This document shows positions 8,718-17,324 of a stretch of 64,000 bases of DNA, piece after piece. Position 1 is the first letter of the stretch; each line of letters starts with the position of its first letter. A program made the position numbers and the translations under genes. The notes beneath the pieces were generated by a model. The model worked only from the letters and a program-made list of their open reading frames with translations, made no database searches and was not told where the DNA came from. The DNA comes from CBDCWQ01 sp965223435 (GTDB lineage: Bacteria; Myxococcota; Kuafuiibacteriia; Kuafuiibacteriales; Kuafuiibacteriaceae), in the NCBI GenBank assembly GCA_965223435.1, contig CBDCWQ010000023.1, forward strand, positions 1,674,001 through 1,738,000, in the 5' to 3' direction.

Positions 8718-9134
8718 TCAGACGACCTTTGCGGCCAGAAGAACTACGGCCAGAACCATCGCTAAGATGAAGACGTGAGCGCCTGCCACCGTCTTTGACG
8801 AGAGCGCGGAGAGGTAGTGCCCCTTCTTGTTGTAGCTTTCGACGTTCATCGTATAAGGATCATCGGCAAAGCCTGTCGCGCGAGCATCGTCGTAAAGGGC
8901 GCGGAAGAGGCGCTCTTGGTGGAGGTAGTACCCATCGAGTGCCCAGAACGCGAGCCCAGGAAAAAAGGCCAGGATTGCGTACCTTTCGTTCGTTTCTTTC
9001 GCAGCGAGGGCAAAAAGCGCTGCAATAAGTGTCACGGACCAACCTTTGAGGAGAAAGCTGTTTGTGGCCATGCGCGTAACGACGGCCTGGATCATCTCCA
9101 AGTGCTTCACTTTGTCGTAAGCTGAGTTACTCAT
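8718..9134 (-). CDS. Small membrane protein of the TIR operon
   Basis: This 138-residue protein has a soluble helix at the N-terminus (YDKVKHLEMIQAVVTRMA) and then hydrophobic segments around residues 31-46, 52-68 and 117-136. LLKGWSVTLIAALFALAA, a Trp-Ala-Leu-Asp-Gly-Tyr-Tyr-Leu motif and QERLFRALYDD are recurrent features of small membrane proteins found beside TIR-like genes, as far as I recall. It starts two bases after the upstream TIR gene and ends one base before the ThsB-like gene, so the three are co-translated. A membrane-disrupting effector role is a reasonable inference by analogy with other TIR and CBASS systems. Confidence 0.75.
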   Translation of the reverse strand: MSNSAYDKVKHLEMIQAVVTRMATNSFLLKGWSVTLIAALFALAAKETNERYAILAFFPGLAFWALDGYYLHQERLFRALYDDARATGFADDPYTMNVESYNKKGHYLSALSSKTVAGAHVFILAMVLAVVLLAAKVV

Positions 9135-9136
9135 CT

Positions 9137-9646
9137 CTACAGCCCCTTCAGGAGCTTTCCCCCTTTACTTTGGCCGGGCTCGAACACGGCGAAGCCGCCC
9201 TTGCTTGTCGAGTGAACGGACGGATAGCGCTGGAGGTACTCTGCGCCTTCCCAAGTACCGTCATCTTCTACAAGTGGGAGAAGGATCACGCCGGACGGTC
9301 CCTTCATCCCGTCAGCAAGGCCGAGTTCCCACGGGACCCAGCGCGAGCGTTTGACAGCGTTGTTTGTTGCCATGAGCATGACCTTCTTGCAGTCACGGAT
9401 CTGATCCTTGAGGCGGGAGGCTGTTTCCTCGCTAGTGATCTTCGGCATGTGTGGATCCGCACGATCCACGTAGACCTCCAGGCCCTGATCCTCCAGGAAC
9501 GCGACAACATCGGCGACGAGATCCGCGTCGTGCGATGAGTGAGATAGGAAAACGTCAGTGGTGCGCTCCCGCGCCTCTTTGATGACTCTTTCACTCTTCC
9601 TCAGCTGCCTCGCAGCGTACCCGCGTACCCGGCTCTCCTTGAGCAC
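9137..9646 (-). CDS. TIR-domain protein
   Basis: After about 30 basic residues a TIR domain follows: TTDVFLSHSSHDADLVADVV (strand A and box 1), GLEVYVDRADPHMP, IRDCKKVMLMATNNAVKRSR, and WVPWELGLADG, where the Glu of WELG is the usual catalytic position. The protein is 169 residues long. It is the first gene of the leftward operon that continues with the membrane protein, the ThsB-like TIR and the truncated DUF4238 gene. Two different TIR classes in one operon is unusual. Confidence 0.85.
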   Translation of the reverse strand: MLKESRVRGYAARQLRKSERVIKEARERTTDVFLSHSSHDADLVADVVAFLEDQGLEVYVDRADPHMPKITSEETASRLKDQIRDCKKVMLMATNNAVKRSRWVPWELGLADGMKGPSGVILLPLVEDDGTWEGAEYLQRYPSVHSTSKGGFAVFEPGQSKGGKLLKGL

Positions 9647-9958
9647 GGTGATCCCCCTTTCCGCGCTCCCCGCTGCGGCCTTCCGACCACCGCGCAGAAC
9701 TGTCCAGGTTGGAGATCTAGGATGCTTGGCACCTCCTGGTCAAAGGCGTTCCTTACGTACTTCTGTGCGCCACACGCAGAAGTAGCCGTAGGAGGCGCTG
9801 TCCACATTGGTATCGGGCTCTGTCCACCGCCTACCGGACCTGGCCTCTGCTTTTGAGCTGGGATTTCGATTTTGAACTCTGGCCAAGGTAAAAACGGCCT
9901 CTGATGCGGAGTCTGAGACAGTGTTCTCCAACGTTGGCTCGTGGGAGGTGAGGGAAAA

Positions 9959-10834
9959 GTGGGAACGAGCAAGAAATGGTCTAAGGCCGAGAAAGCCTTT
10001 CATCTGTTCAAAGAAAGAGATGGGGCGACGCTGTCCGCCGAAGATATCGCGGAGGTTGCTGGCTGGACGCTTGGCACTGCGATCACTTATATCAACAAGA
10101 AATGGGCCGGTCTCCTAACGCCGACCTCTGATGGGCGCTTCGAGGTCTAACTCCCGCCTGATTTGGACTGGAAAGCCTTCAAGGCTCTTCACACACAGAA
10201 CGTGATCATTCCGAAGGCTCCGACGCCGACGAAATTCGACATCGACGTGGCTTTGTCTTTTGCCGGAGAAGATCGACCCCTGGTTGAGGAAGTGGCTGCG
10301 ACACTCCGAGCGTACGGCATAGTGGTGTTCTATGATGCTTATGAGCGGAACACTCTATGGGGAAAAGATCTCTATTCTCATTTGGACGAGGTCTACCGTG
10401 TGAGATCTCGTTTCTGCGTCATGTTTCTCTCAAGGCACTACAAGAAGAAGCTGTGGACCAACCACGAGCGAGAGTCGGCCCAAGCGCGGGCATTTGAAGA
10501 GCAGGGTGAGTACATCCTGCCAGTGCGTTTGGATCAGACTGAGATCAAGGGGATCCGGCCAACGCTAGGCTATCTTGACGGATCGAATATGAGCGCTACC
10601 GAGATTGCGAATGAGATAGCGAAGAAGCTCGGTCGGGATACTGACGTACAAGGATTGCTAGAGGAACTGCGGGGCTGGCTGGTTGACTACGAGATTAAAC
10701 AGGAAGGCCCTCAGCTTCGGTTCTTCTGCGAGAAGGAGGACTACGAGACTCAGTTGTCCCTTGCTATGCTTCTTGAGGCGTACAGGTACGGACAGCTGAA
10801 CGTGTTCTTGATGTCGTCCGTGTTCCCGCAATAG
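9959..10834 (+). pseudogene. HTH-TIR domain protein interrupted by an ochre stop
   Basis: I place the start at GTG 9959, preceded by GGAGGTGAGG. The first 63 residues form a winged-helix-like domain (KKWSKAEKAFHLFKERDG, then LSAEDIAEVAGW and AITYINKKW). TAA at 10148-10150 interrupts the frame, which continues unchanged as DLDWKAFKALHTQ and then a TIR domain: FDIDVALSFAGEDRPLVEEV, a VFYDAYERNTLWG segment, SRFCVMFLSRHY, and WTNHERESAQARAF with the expected catalytic Glu. A later ATG-like start is possible for the TIR part alone (10163). Proteins joining this N-terminal domain to a C-terminal enzyme are known, so a single broken gene is more likely than two genes. It is divergent from the leftward TIR operon. 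Confidence 0.7.
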
Positions 10835-11266
10835 GCGCTCCGCACACGCTCCTCTGGCTTAGGATGACGTGGATCGAATACGAGGGCTGGCAATCGAGAT
10901 CACGGTCGAGAAAGGCAGCCATAATTCGGGGCGTTGTTGTTTCTGAGGAAAGTCGATCAGCGGGCCCCCGCTATTCAGTTTTCCGTTTAAGTCGGTCGGT
11001 GTACAACCGTCCTCTTCTCTGTAAGCACGGTCACGAAAATTGATGGTGTTCTGATCACGAATTTTGAGGGCCGCAGCAACAGCCGCGCGCATGCACGCGC
11101 GAGTCCATTTCGATGCTGAGGGCGCTTGGCGACTCTGCCTCCCGGCTGGCCCGCTGATGATCTCAGAAATATCCGTTGGGGGTCAGCCCCTAGGAGAAGT
11201 ACGGCTTTAGGCGGACCAGCCGGGAGGCAGAGTTTTGAGGAAAGGCAAACGGACACAGGACGATGT
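10835..11266. other. Gene-free stretch with a large hairpin
   Basis: No frame here is convincing. The only structure seen is the 23-bp inverted repeat at 11132-11154 and 11211-11233. The left end of the transposon module to the right is probably somewhere in this stretch. Confidence 0.5.
11132..11233. repeat. 23-bp inverted repeat with 56-bp spacer
   Basis: ACTCTGCCTCCCGGCTGGCC(CGC) at 11132-11154 is the reverse complement of 11211-11233 except for one position. The spacer holds a shorter dyad (GGGGTCAGCCCC). The structure lies downstream of the AAA+ ATPase gene at the edge of the three-gene transposon and could be a terminator-like hairpin, a transposon end structure or a small MITE. Confidence 0.7.
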
Positions 11267-12103
11267 TTATCGCCTTTGCTTTGCAGCTTTTTTCGCTTGC
11301 GGGGGCTGAAATATCTCAAAGAAGAGTTTTTCGTCGAGTTGGGTGAGCTCCCGGTCAGCGCCAACGGCCAAAAGTTCATCGGCGAGATTCATCATGATCC
11401 GATAATTTCCTGCCGCGTGTTCCGCGAGGGTGGTTTTGAGCTCCGAGCTCATCAGGGCAGGGTTCCCCGCAACATCCACGAGGTGATCCAAACAAGCGGA
11501 CAATTCCTTTCGTGGCGCATACTCCAGGCAAAGTCGTCTGCGGATACGACTTTCGAGCGGCCTTAAATCCGGATGGCGAAGCCTTTCGGGGAATCGGCTA
11601 TCCCCGGGGAAGACGACACAGAGGAGAGACCGAGAATCAAATTCTTTGCTGGAGAGAATACGCAGCTCATTGAGGACGGCGGAAAGGACCTCTTGCGCTT
11701 CATCAATGATCAAGACAGGCCTTTGAAGGGAGGCCACAATGTGCTCACTCCATTTGGCCCGTAAGCCCTTGAAGCCTTCCCACCGATTGTTGTTTTTTAA
11801 GGGCACCCCGAAAAGGTCGCCGAGTTCCCGGTAAAAATCGCTCACCCGGCTTTGGGGATGATCAACGGTTCCAACCATGACATCTCGCCTTTGCTTGAGA
11901 CGGTGACTGAGTTGCCTGAGGGCGACAGACTTTCCGGTGCCGGGGTCTTTGGTGACCATGGCAAATCCGCCATCGGTGAGTGTAAATTCAATCCGCCGAA
12001 AAAAAGCATCCAGGTCGGGCGCCGGGTAAAGCGCCTCGATGGGCACATCCGGCCGGAAAGGATAAAATTTAAGCCCAAAAAGAGATAAGAGTTTTTGATT
12101 CAC
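11267..12103 (-). CDS. ExeA/TniB-like AAA+ transposition ATPase
   Basis: This 278-residue P-loop protein has VTKDPGTGKSVALRQLS (Walker A), RPVLIIDEAQEV (Walker B) and RRRLCLEYAPRKELSACL in the lid region, with the N-terminal LFGLKFYPFRPDVP typical of ExeA-like ATPases. Such proteins select the target and activate the partner transposase (family knowledge). Its ATG overlaps the transposase stop (12103/12100). Confidence 0.85.
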   Translation of the reverse strand: MNQKLLSLFGLKFYPFRPDVPIEALYPAPDLDAFFRRIEFTLTDGGFAMVTKDPGTGKSVALRQLSHRLKQRRDVMVGTVDHPQSRVSDFYRELGDLFGVPLKNNNRWEGFKGLRAKWSEHIVASLQRPVLIIDEAQEVLSAVLNELRILSSKEFDSRSLLCVVFPGDSRFPERLRHPDLRPLESRIRRRLCLEYAPRKELSACLDHLVDVAGNPALMSSELKTTLAEHAAGNYRIMMNLADELLAVGADRELTQLDEKLFFEIFQPPQAKKAAKQRR

Positions 12104-13575
12104 GTTTCGTTCTCCTTGTCTAAAAGGGGGATGTAAGCGGGCGGCAAACCACTTCGTTCGTAATCCTCCATGAGTTGTTTGAGATGCGGGGCGATGTGTC
12201 CGTCGGAGTCTTCCTTCAAGTTCTCAACCTCGACTGAGCGGTGCTCTTCTGAATGGGGTGCTCCCAGAAGGCGTCGTTTTCGGTCTGCATTTTTCTGTTT
12301 ATCCAGCGGCAAGAGGTGGGTGAGAAATTGTCCGGTCCGCGGGTCGACCAATGCGACGTGAGATAGATCCCATCGCGCGTACCGTATCGTGGGTCGCATC
12401 AAGCTACGGTAGGGGGTGGGGATCTCGAATCGTTTACCTTCTACGGAGATGGTTCCGTCCGATGTTCTCTGCTTTCTCAAGGTCTCCATTCGGAAAACGC
12501 GTTTTAAATGTTCCGATTCAGGGGGCGGACGGCCCACACTTTTCTCTCGAAGGAGGCACGCGGTGGGCGCCTCGCCAATTTCTGAATGCTTTTTTCGATT
12601 GTATTCCAGTTCGACCCAGGCCTGGGTGGCGCGATTCAAAAGGGCTAAGGTGAGCGCCTTTTTCTTTTCGAGCATCGGCATGAGTCGACCCTCGATTTGG
12701 GCCCAAAAGACTTCCTGCTTGGCGTTCTGTTCAGGGGTATACGGTAGCGTGGTGTCGTGAAGAACACTGAGCCGCGAAAGTCCCTCTTCGACTTCCTTGG
12801 CCAACATCGCTTTCCCGTTGTCTGTTAAAAGCTTGCGAGGCAGCCCCCTTTTCAAAAACGCCTGTGACAAGCCGTGGACGAAACATTGCGCATTTTCCGC
12901 TGTGTACCATTGAAGATGACAACAAAGCCGAGACCGGTCATCCAGCATGCCAAAGAGGACCGGTTTTTCCCAGACGCCTTCGGACGTCAGCACTTTGCGT
13001 TTGGCTTCGTGAAAGTCACTGTGCCATAGGGCGTGTACATAGTAGACTTCGAAGCTGTGCTTTTCGCGCGCTTCAAACGCTTCACTTTCCTTTCGTCCTT
13101 TGCCTTTTGTTCTTTTTCGTTTGTGAAGGCCTTGAGCCTTCATGTATCGGCGGACCGTGGGATAGGACGGGACACCAAGCGACGCGTCCTTTTTTTCGAG
13201 GGCCAGGAAATTGTCGTAGTGAAGCTGGTAGCTCCAGGTTGGATGGTCACGATATTGGTCGTGCATCACTTTTTGGAGGACTTCATTGATGGAAGGGGGG
13301 TGCCCCGCGTTTTTGTGGATTTTTCGCGCCAATGCCTGGATCGGGTCGTTGGCTTCGCGGCGCGCCTGATAAAACCACCGCTCGAGGGTCGACACCCCAA
13401 ATTGAATTGGGTCTCCGGTCACGGGATGACGCCACGTTTTCTCAGAGAGTGCTTTTAGGGTGCTTTTGAGCGCACCCGACTTGGGCGGCGCCGCCAAAAG
13501 AGGGCCGATGATCGCAAATCGCAAACGGGCCCAACGGACTCGGATAGAGGCGGTTTTAGAAGTGGAATCTCGCAT
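12100..13575 (-). CDS. DDE integrase-core transposase
   Basis: This 491-residue protein starts with a helix-turn-helix region (FGVSTLERWFYQARR). The rve catalytic core follows: HALWHSDFHEAKR (first Asp), KLLTDNGKAML (second Asp) and YTPEQNAKQEVFWAQIEGR (Glu). A Mu-transposase-type beta domain comes next (TISVEGKRFEIP, then RYARWDLSHVALVDPRTG). It belongs to the broad IS481/Tn552/TnsB-like group. It is the catalytic component of the three-gene module and appears complete. Confidence 0.85.
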   Translation of the reverse strand: MRDSTSKTASIRVRWARLRFAIIGPLLAAPPKSGALKSTLKALSEKTWRHPVTGDPIQFGVSTLERWFYQARREANDPIQALARKIHKNAGHPPSINEVLQKVMHDQYRDHPTWSYQLHYDNFLALEKKDASLGVPSYPTVRRYMKAQGLHKRKRTKGKGRKESEAFEAREKHSFEVYYVHALWHSDFHEAKRKVLTSEGVWEKPVLFGMLDDRSRLCCHLQWYTAENAQCFVHGLSQAFLKRGLPRKLLTDNGKAMLAKEVEEGLSRLSVLHDTTLPYTPEQNAKQEVFWAQIEGRLMPMLEKKKALTLALLNRATQAWVELEYNRKKHSEIGEAPTACLLREKSVGRPPPESEHLKRVFRMETLRKQRTSDGTISVEGKRFEIPTPYRSLMRPTIRYARWDLSHVALVDPRTGQFLTHLLPLDKQKNADRKRRLLGAPHSEEHRSVEVENLKEDSDGHIAPHLKQLMEDYERSGLPPAYIPLLDKENET

Positions 13576-13684
13576 GAGGTTTCTCGTTCGAGCGCATGAA
13601 AAAATTAATGCGCTGTGAAACGGACCTTTAAGCGAGACCCTGTTTTTTAAGCAAAAGCCATCTTCTGCGTGAAATGGGCCTCCT

Positions 13685-14263
13685 TCAAGCGAACATCATC
13701 TTGGGTGACGATTTCGTGGTCACCGGTGCAATAAAATGGAGTGTCTTTTTCATCGCTTCCGAAAAACAGGTGTCGTAAAAACGGGCCACCAAGGAATAGG
13801 CAAAACTGGATGTTGGGATCGGTGGCAAGAATCGTGCACCGGCGATTCTCCAAAAGAGAGTCGCCCTGAATTTTTCTTTCCACCATAAAAGCCAACGCCC
13901 CACCGTACGCTTGGGGACCTCGACTTTCTTCGCGGCCGAAGACATCGATTCCACCGGGTCTGAAAAAAGCGCGCTGATAAAAAGAAACACTGCCCCCGCG
14001 TAGACTCTCCGGCCAAAAAATCGGAGAGACGGAGGTGTCAGGCGACGGCGGCAGCCATCCTCTCGGCAGCAGAGACTCAATCGTAGGGCATAGGCTTCTT
14101 CAACCTCTTCGGGGAGGCCTCGGGGCTTTCGGGGGTAATCCGCTCGATCTAGCCGGCCGCCACAATGGGGGCAGCCTTTCTGCTGACCGAGCTCAAGAAA
14201 CTTCTCATCGAACTTTAAAAGATCATTATAAAATTTGGCATCGCCGCGCCATTGAGTCAGCAT
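13685..14263 (-). CDS. Zinc-ribbon protein of the transposon module
   Basis: This 192-residue protein has CPHCGGRLDRADYPRK and LCCREDGCRRRLTPPSLRF, together a CPxC...CxxxxC zinc ribbon. A hydrophobic helix (RRVYAGAVFLFISALF) and an HTH-like segment (AKKVEVPKRTVGRWLLWWKE) follow, and the C-terminus resembles LxFIAPVTT. I read it as a DNA-binding accessory protein co-inherited with the downstream transposase and ATPase. The specific role is unknown. A 109-bp gap separates it from the transposase gene. Confidence 0.6.
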   Translation of the reverse strand: MLTQWRGDAKFYNDLLKFDEKFLELGQQKGCPHCGGRLDRADYPRKPRGLPEEVEEAYALRLSLCCREDGCRRRLTPPSLRFFGRRVYAGAVFLFISALFSDPVESMSSAAKKVEVPKRTVGRWLLWWKEKFRATLFWRIAGARFLPPIPTSSFAYSLVARFYDTCFSEAMKKTLHFIAPVTTKSSPKMMFA

Positions 14264-14454
14264 TATCTCCTCCGTTGGTTTAGCAACGTCGGAGATCGGC
14301 CTCCTCAGAGGGTTTGGTCAAATTCTTTGAGGGGGCTTTTTATCCAGACCTCAAATTTCGTGATCAGAAAAGGTCGTTTTCCCCTCACTTTTGGTGCTCC
14401 TACTCATCTGAGGGGGGCGGGTAGACTTCCCTACCGGATGATCGATAGCTCTGA

Positions 14455-14766
14455 ATGAAGAAGCCCAGGAATGGAGACACGGACCAGCCACACGAGGGAA
14501 GCACATCCCACAAGGAGTCCAAGCCGCAGCGCCCTAGCGCCGACGTAGCGAAGGATTTCATTCGGCTCGGTGGGACTGTTCTTGTGACCAGGTTGGGTGA
14601 CCCCGAGATCTTCACTGGGTGCCCGATTGAGGTCGTCAATGAGGCAGCCCGGCGCCGCGATCTGTTGGGTGCGTGGGTGTCCCTTAGGAAGGGGCCCTCG
14701 AAGTCAGTGATTGATTGCCTTACCGAGTTGATCCTGTTGAACCTCGACGGGGACGGTGGAGAATAA
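14455..14766 (+). CDS. Small protein coupled to serine recombinase 1
   Basis: This 103-residue protein has a polar N-terminus and a compact segment FIRLGGTVLVTRLGDPEIF, then EVVNEAARRRDLLGAW and SVIDCLTELILLNLDGD. Its TAA overlaps the recombinase ATG (TAATG at 14764-14768). A different small ORF is coupled in the same way to recombinase 3, so such leader proteins may help control recombinase synthesis or act as directionality factors (inference). I do not recognise the family. Confidence 0.5.
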   Translation: MKKPRNGDTDQPHEGSTSHKESKPQRPSADVAKDFIRLGGTVLVTRLGDPEIFTGCPIEVVNEAARRRDLLGAWVSLRKGPSKSVIDCLTELILLNLDGDGGE

Positions 14767-16467
14767 TGCGCGCCGCAATCTACGCGAGGAGGAGCACCGA
14801 GGAGCACCAGCAGGACTCGATCGAGGTACAGATCGAGAATGCCACCCGCTTTATCGAAGAGAAGGGCTGGATTCTCGGTCCTTCACATCTCTTTGAGGAC
14901 GATGCGGTCTCTCGCGTAGAATTCGTAAAGAGGCCTGACCTGGTTGCCGCCCTGAATGCTGCGGAGGACGGACAGTTCGATGTGCTCCTCACACAGAGCG
15001 ATGATCGTCTGGGCGGTGACATTCACCGAACCGGCCTGTGGATGGAAGATCTCCTCAGCTCCGGATGCCGTTTGTTCTACTACTCTAACGGGAGAGGAGG
15101 TGCACCTGAGCACCCCCGAAGAGAAGCTCCAGAACGTCTTTCGCGGCTATGCCTCGGAACTAGAACGGGCAAAGAACAGTCTTCGTGTTCGCGAGAATCA
15201 CATGCTGAAGGCGAGGCGGGGCTATCACGTGGGCGGAAAGGTCTACGGATACGACACGAGGCCTGCAGACGATGGAACCGGGTGGAGTATGTATGTCATC
15301 AACGACGCGGAGGCCGCCGTCGTACAGGAGGTCTTTCGCCAGCGCGCCATCGGAGCTGGTTACCGTCAGATAGCGATTGACTTGAACGATCGCGGCGTTC
15401 CGTTCCCGAAAGTGAAGAAGAGGGGAAGTGGTTCTTGGTCGATGCATCAGGTCAGGAACCTGCTGCAGAATGAAAGGTACTGCGGCGTTCTGATCTATGG
15501 CCGCTACAAGAAGGCCTACAAGGGAGGGACAAAGATACGGGTGAAGATGCCCTCGTGCGACTGGGTTCGGGTCGAGAAACCCGAGTTGCGGATTATTGAC
15601 CAGACGCTCTGGGAGACCGTTCAGGCGCTGAACACCAAGAGGCGCGCAACGGCTGGATTGCAGGGACGGAGGGGACCCAACAAGTATCTCCTTTCGGGCA
15701 TCGCTCGGTGCGGGATGTGCGGTGGACCGATCTCTGTGGATCAGAAGCGGCACGGGAATGAGCCCGTGAAGGTGTACATTTGTTCTTGGCACAAGGACCG
15801 TGGCAGCGCTGTGTGTGCGAACAGCCTTCGGCGCCCGGTGCGGGAGGTCGATCGCGGCATGATAGATTGGCTTGAACAACACATCCTGCGCGAAGAGTAC
15901 GTAGTTGAAGCGCTCAAGGAGGTTCGTCGCCGCTTGAAGGAACGCTCGAAGAACGTGGGACCGGAGATAAAGGCCCTGGAACAGGAACGGCGCAAGCTCA
16001 AGAAGGAAATCGAGAAGCCGGTCATGGCGTTGACTATGACCGACAAGCGCCCCGCGCCGGTCATTGAGGCGATCGATGCGCGCAGCAAGCGTGTGACGAC
16101 GATCGAGTCACGGCTTGAAGCTGCGAAGGTGGCTCCCTCCACAATTGATCTCGAAACTAGGCGCTTGGAAAAGGACGCCACGGCCCGCCTTGAGCAGCTA
16201 CGTCGTCTGCTTCGTGGCGACTCCGCTAAGGCACGGAACGTTGTGGAGGCACTTGTGGAACCGGGTTCCCTGACCATGACGCCCGAGAACGATAAGGGTC
16301 ACCGCCGCTACTTGGTGCAAGGCCTCGTCTCCCCAGGAACTTTGCTCGCGGGCAGGAACCTGCCTCCCTCGGAAGAGCCCGATGATAATGCCTCCTCGTT
16401 GAGAGGTAGAAACGTCCCCAACATGTTTTTACTGGAAGGACTGGTTGGGGACGTAGTTTTCCTTTGA
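14766..16467 (+). pseudogene. Large serine recombinase 1, frameshifted
   Basis: The N-terminal resolvase domain is intact: IYARRSTEEHQQ with the catalytic Ser, DDRLGGDIHRTGLW with catalytic Arg residues. One extra A near 15087 (TCTAACGGG) shifts the frame after residue ~108, and the homologous sequence resumes as TGEEVHLSTPEEKLQ. The rest is complete: recombinase domain (GYRQIAIDLNDRGVPFP), zinc ribbon (ARCGMCGGPISVD ... CSWHKDRGSAVC), coiled coil and the C-terminal domain. The 3' end contains ACGTCCCCAA (16412-16421), the start of the tRNA-Glu att sequence found at the ends of recombinases 2 and 3. A rightward element boundary therefore lies here. Confidence 0.85.
16412..16454. other. Inverted pair of att-like cores
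   Basis: ACGTCCCCAAC at 16412-16422 and GTTGGGGACGT at 16444-16454 are perfect 11-bp inverted repeats around a 21-bp spacer. The left arm is the 3' end of recombinase 1. The right arm, read leftward, lies 18 bases beyond the inverted recombinase-2 fragment, exactly the spacing seen at the native end of recombinase 2 (20697 to 20715). It looks like two att half-sites meeting head to head. Confidence 0.6.
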
Positions 16468-16471
16468 ATTG

Positions 16472-17273
16472 AGGCATCCACGTTTTGACCGGGCCCATTT
16501 GGGCCGTCGGTGACCGCTCGGGCGGCATCAAGTAGCCCGGCGGTCGAGACACTTCCCTGCACGCGGTAGCGCCGGCCATGGCCTGTTTGCTCGGGGACGA
16601 ACGTTAGCGGCGCCTCGAACAGGGCCTCCATGACGTTACGGGCTTCGATGGGTTCGCCACTGAGGTGCGCTTCATACTGACGGATCCGGTCGCCCGACTC
16701 GGTGGCCATGCGGCGGGTCTCGAGGTCTATCATTGATGGGGTGATTTGAGCGGCGGTGATCTGCGCCTCGAGGTGGGCCAGGCATTGCTCACGTTCCGCT
16801 AGGCTGTCGGTGAGATGCCGAGAGCCCCCCAATCGCGGCTACCGCCGCGATGAGGTTGGCTATTTCGTCCTTGAGTTGCTGCGCTTCTTCTTCGAGTTTG
16901 GCGACTTTCTCCTCGGTATGCACCCCGCGCTCGAATAGCCGCCTCCGAATTTCCTTGATCACTTCCGTGACAACACCCTCCGCGAGGACGTTGTGCTTAA
17001 GCCAGCCGACGACTGCACCGTTTACCTCGTCGATTGGGCGCCTTAGGCCGTTGGCACATACAGCCTTCCCCCGGGTGCGGTTATACGAGCAGGCGTAGAC
17101 CCGCACTTTTCCCCTACCAATTTTTCCCGACTCAACCCGTATGGGGCCGCCACACTCGGCACACCTCGCGAGCCCTGACAGCAAGTGAGTCGGCTGCCGG
17201 CCTTTTGGCGCGGCGCGCCCATGCTCCCGTCGTCTCGCAACCAACCGCTCGCGTGTCGCCCGCCATAGGTCCT
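16472..17273 (-). pseudogene. Inverted 3' fragment of serine recombinase 2
   Basis: This is a leftward copy of the last 802 bp of recombinase 2, covering the zinc ribbon (LARCAECGGPIRVE), the coiled coil and the C-terminal domain. It carries the same run of six G/C at the frameshift (16825-16830) as the full gene, so the duplication followed the frameshift or the two copies have been homogenised. The catalytic N-terminus is absent. Confidence 0.85.
16472..17273. repeat. 802-bp inverted repeat, left copy
   Basis: This stretch is the reverse complement of 19896-20697. I see no difference in the parts compared, and the encoded peptides are identical. The pair brackets 2.6 kb (17274-19895) that could invert by homologous recombination. 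Confidence 0.85.
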
Positions 17274-17324
17274 ACATTGCATGTCGTCACTACTTCATTC
17301 ACCTTCTTGCGAGGGAACTTTGCA

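Larger units (their letters stand above)
11267..14263 (-). mobile_element. Three-gene transposon module (Zn-ribbon protein, DDE transposase, AAA+ ATPase)
   Basis: Three leftward genes are arranged as an operon: a small zinc-ribbon protein (14263-13685), an rve/Mu-type DDE transposase (13575-12100) and an ExeA/TniB-like ATPase (12103-11267) overlapping the transposase stop by 4 bases. The transposase-plus-ATPase pair is the core of Tn7/Tn552/IS21-like transposition. I could not find matching terminal repeats by eye, so the boundaries given are those of the genes only. Confidence 0.7.

Noticed and set aside
8270..9646. Standard type I Thoeris (thsA plus thsB)
   Set aside because: No SIR2/SLOG ThsA gene is present, so only the ThsB-like similarity is claimed.
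548..10150. Stop-codon recoding explaining the TAG and TAA interruptions
   Set aside because: Two different stop codons are involved, other genes end normally with both, and nearby genes are clearly decaying, so mutation is simpler.
11113..14400. Terminal inverted repeats of the three-gene transposon
   Set aside because: The flanks were compared by eye and no convincing matching ends were found, so boundaries are left at the genes.
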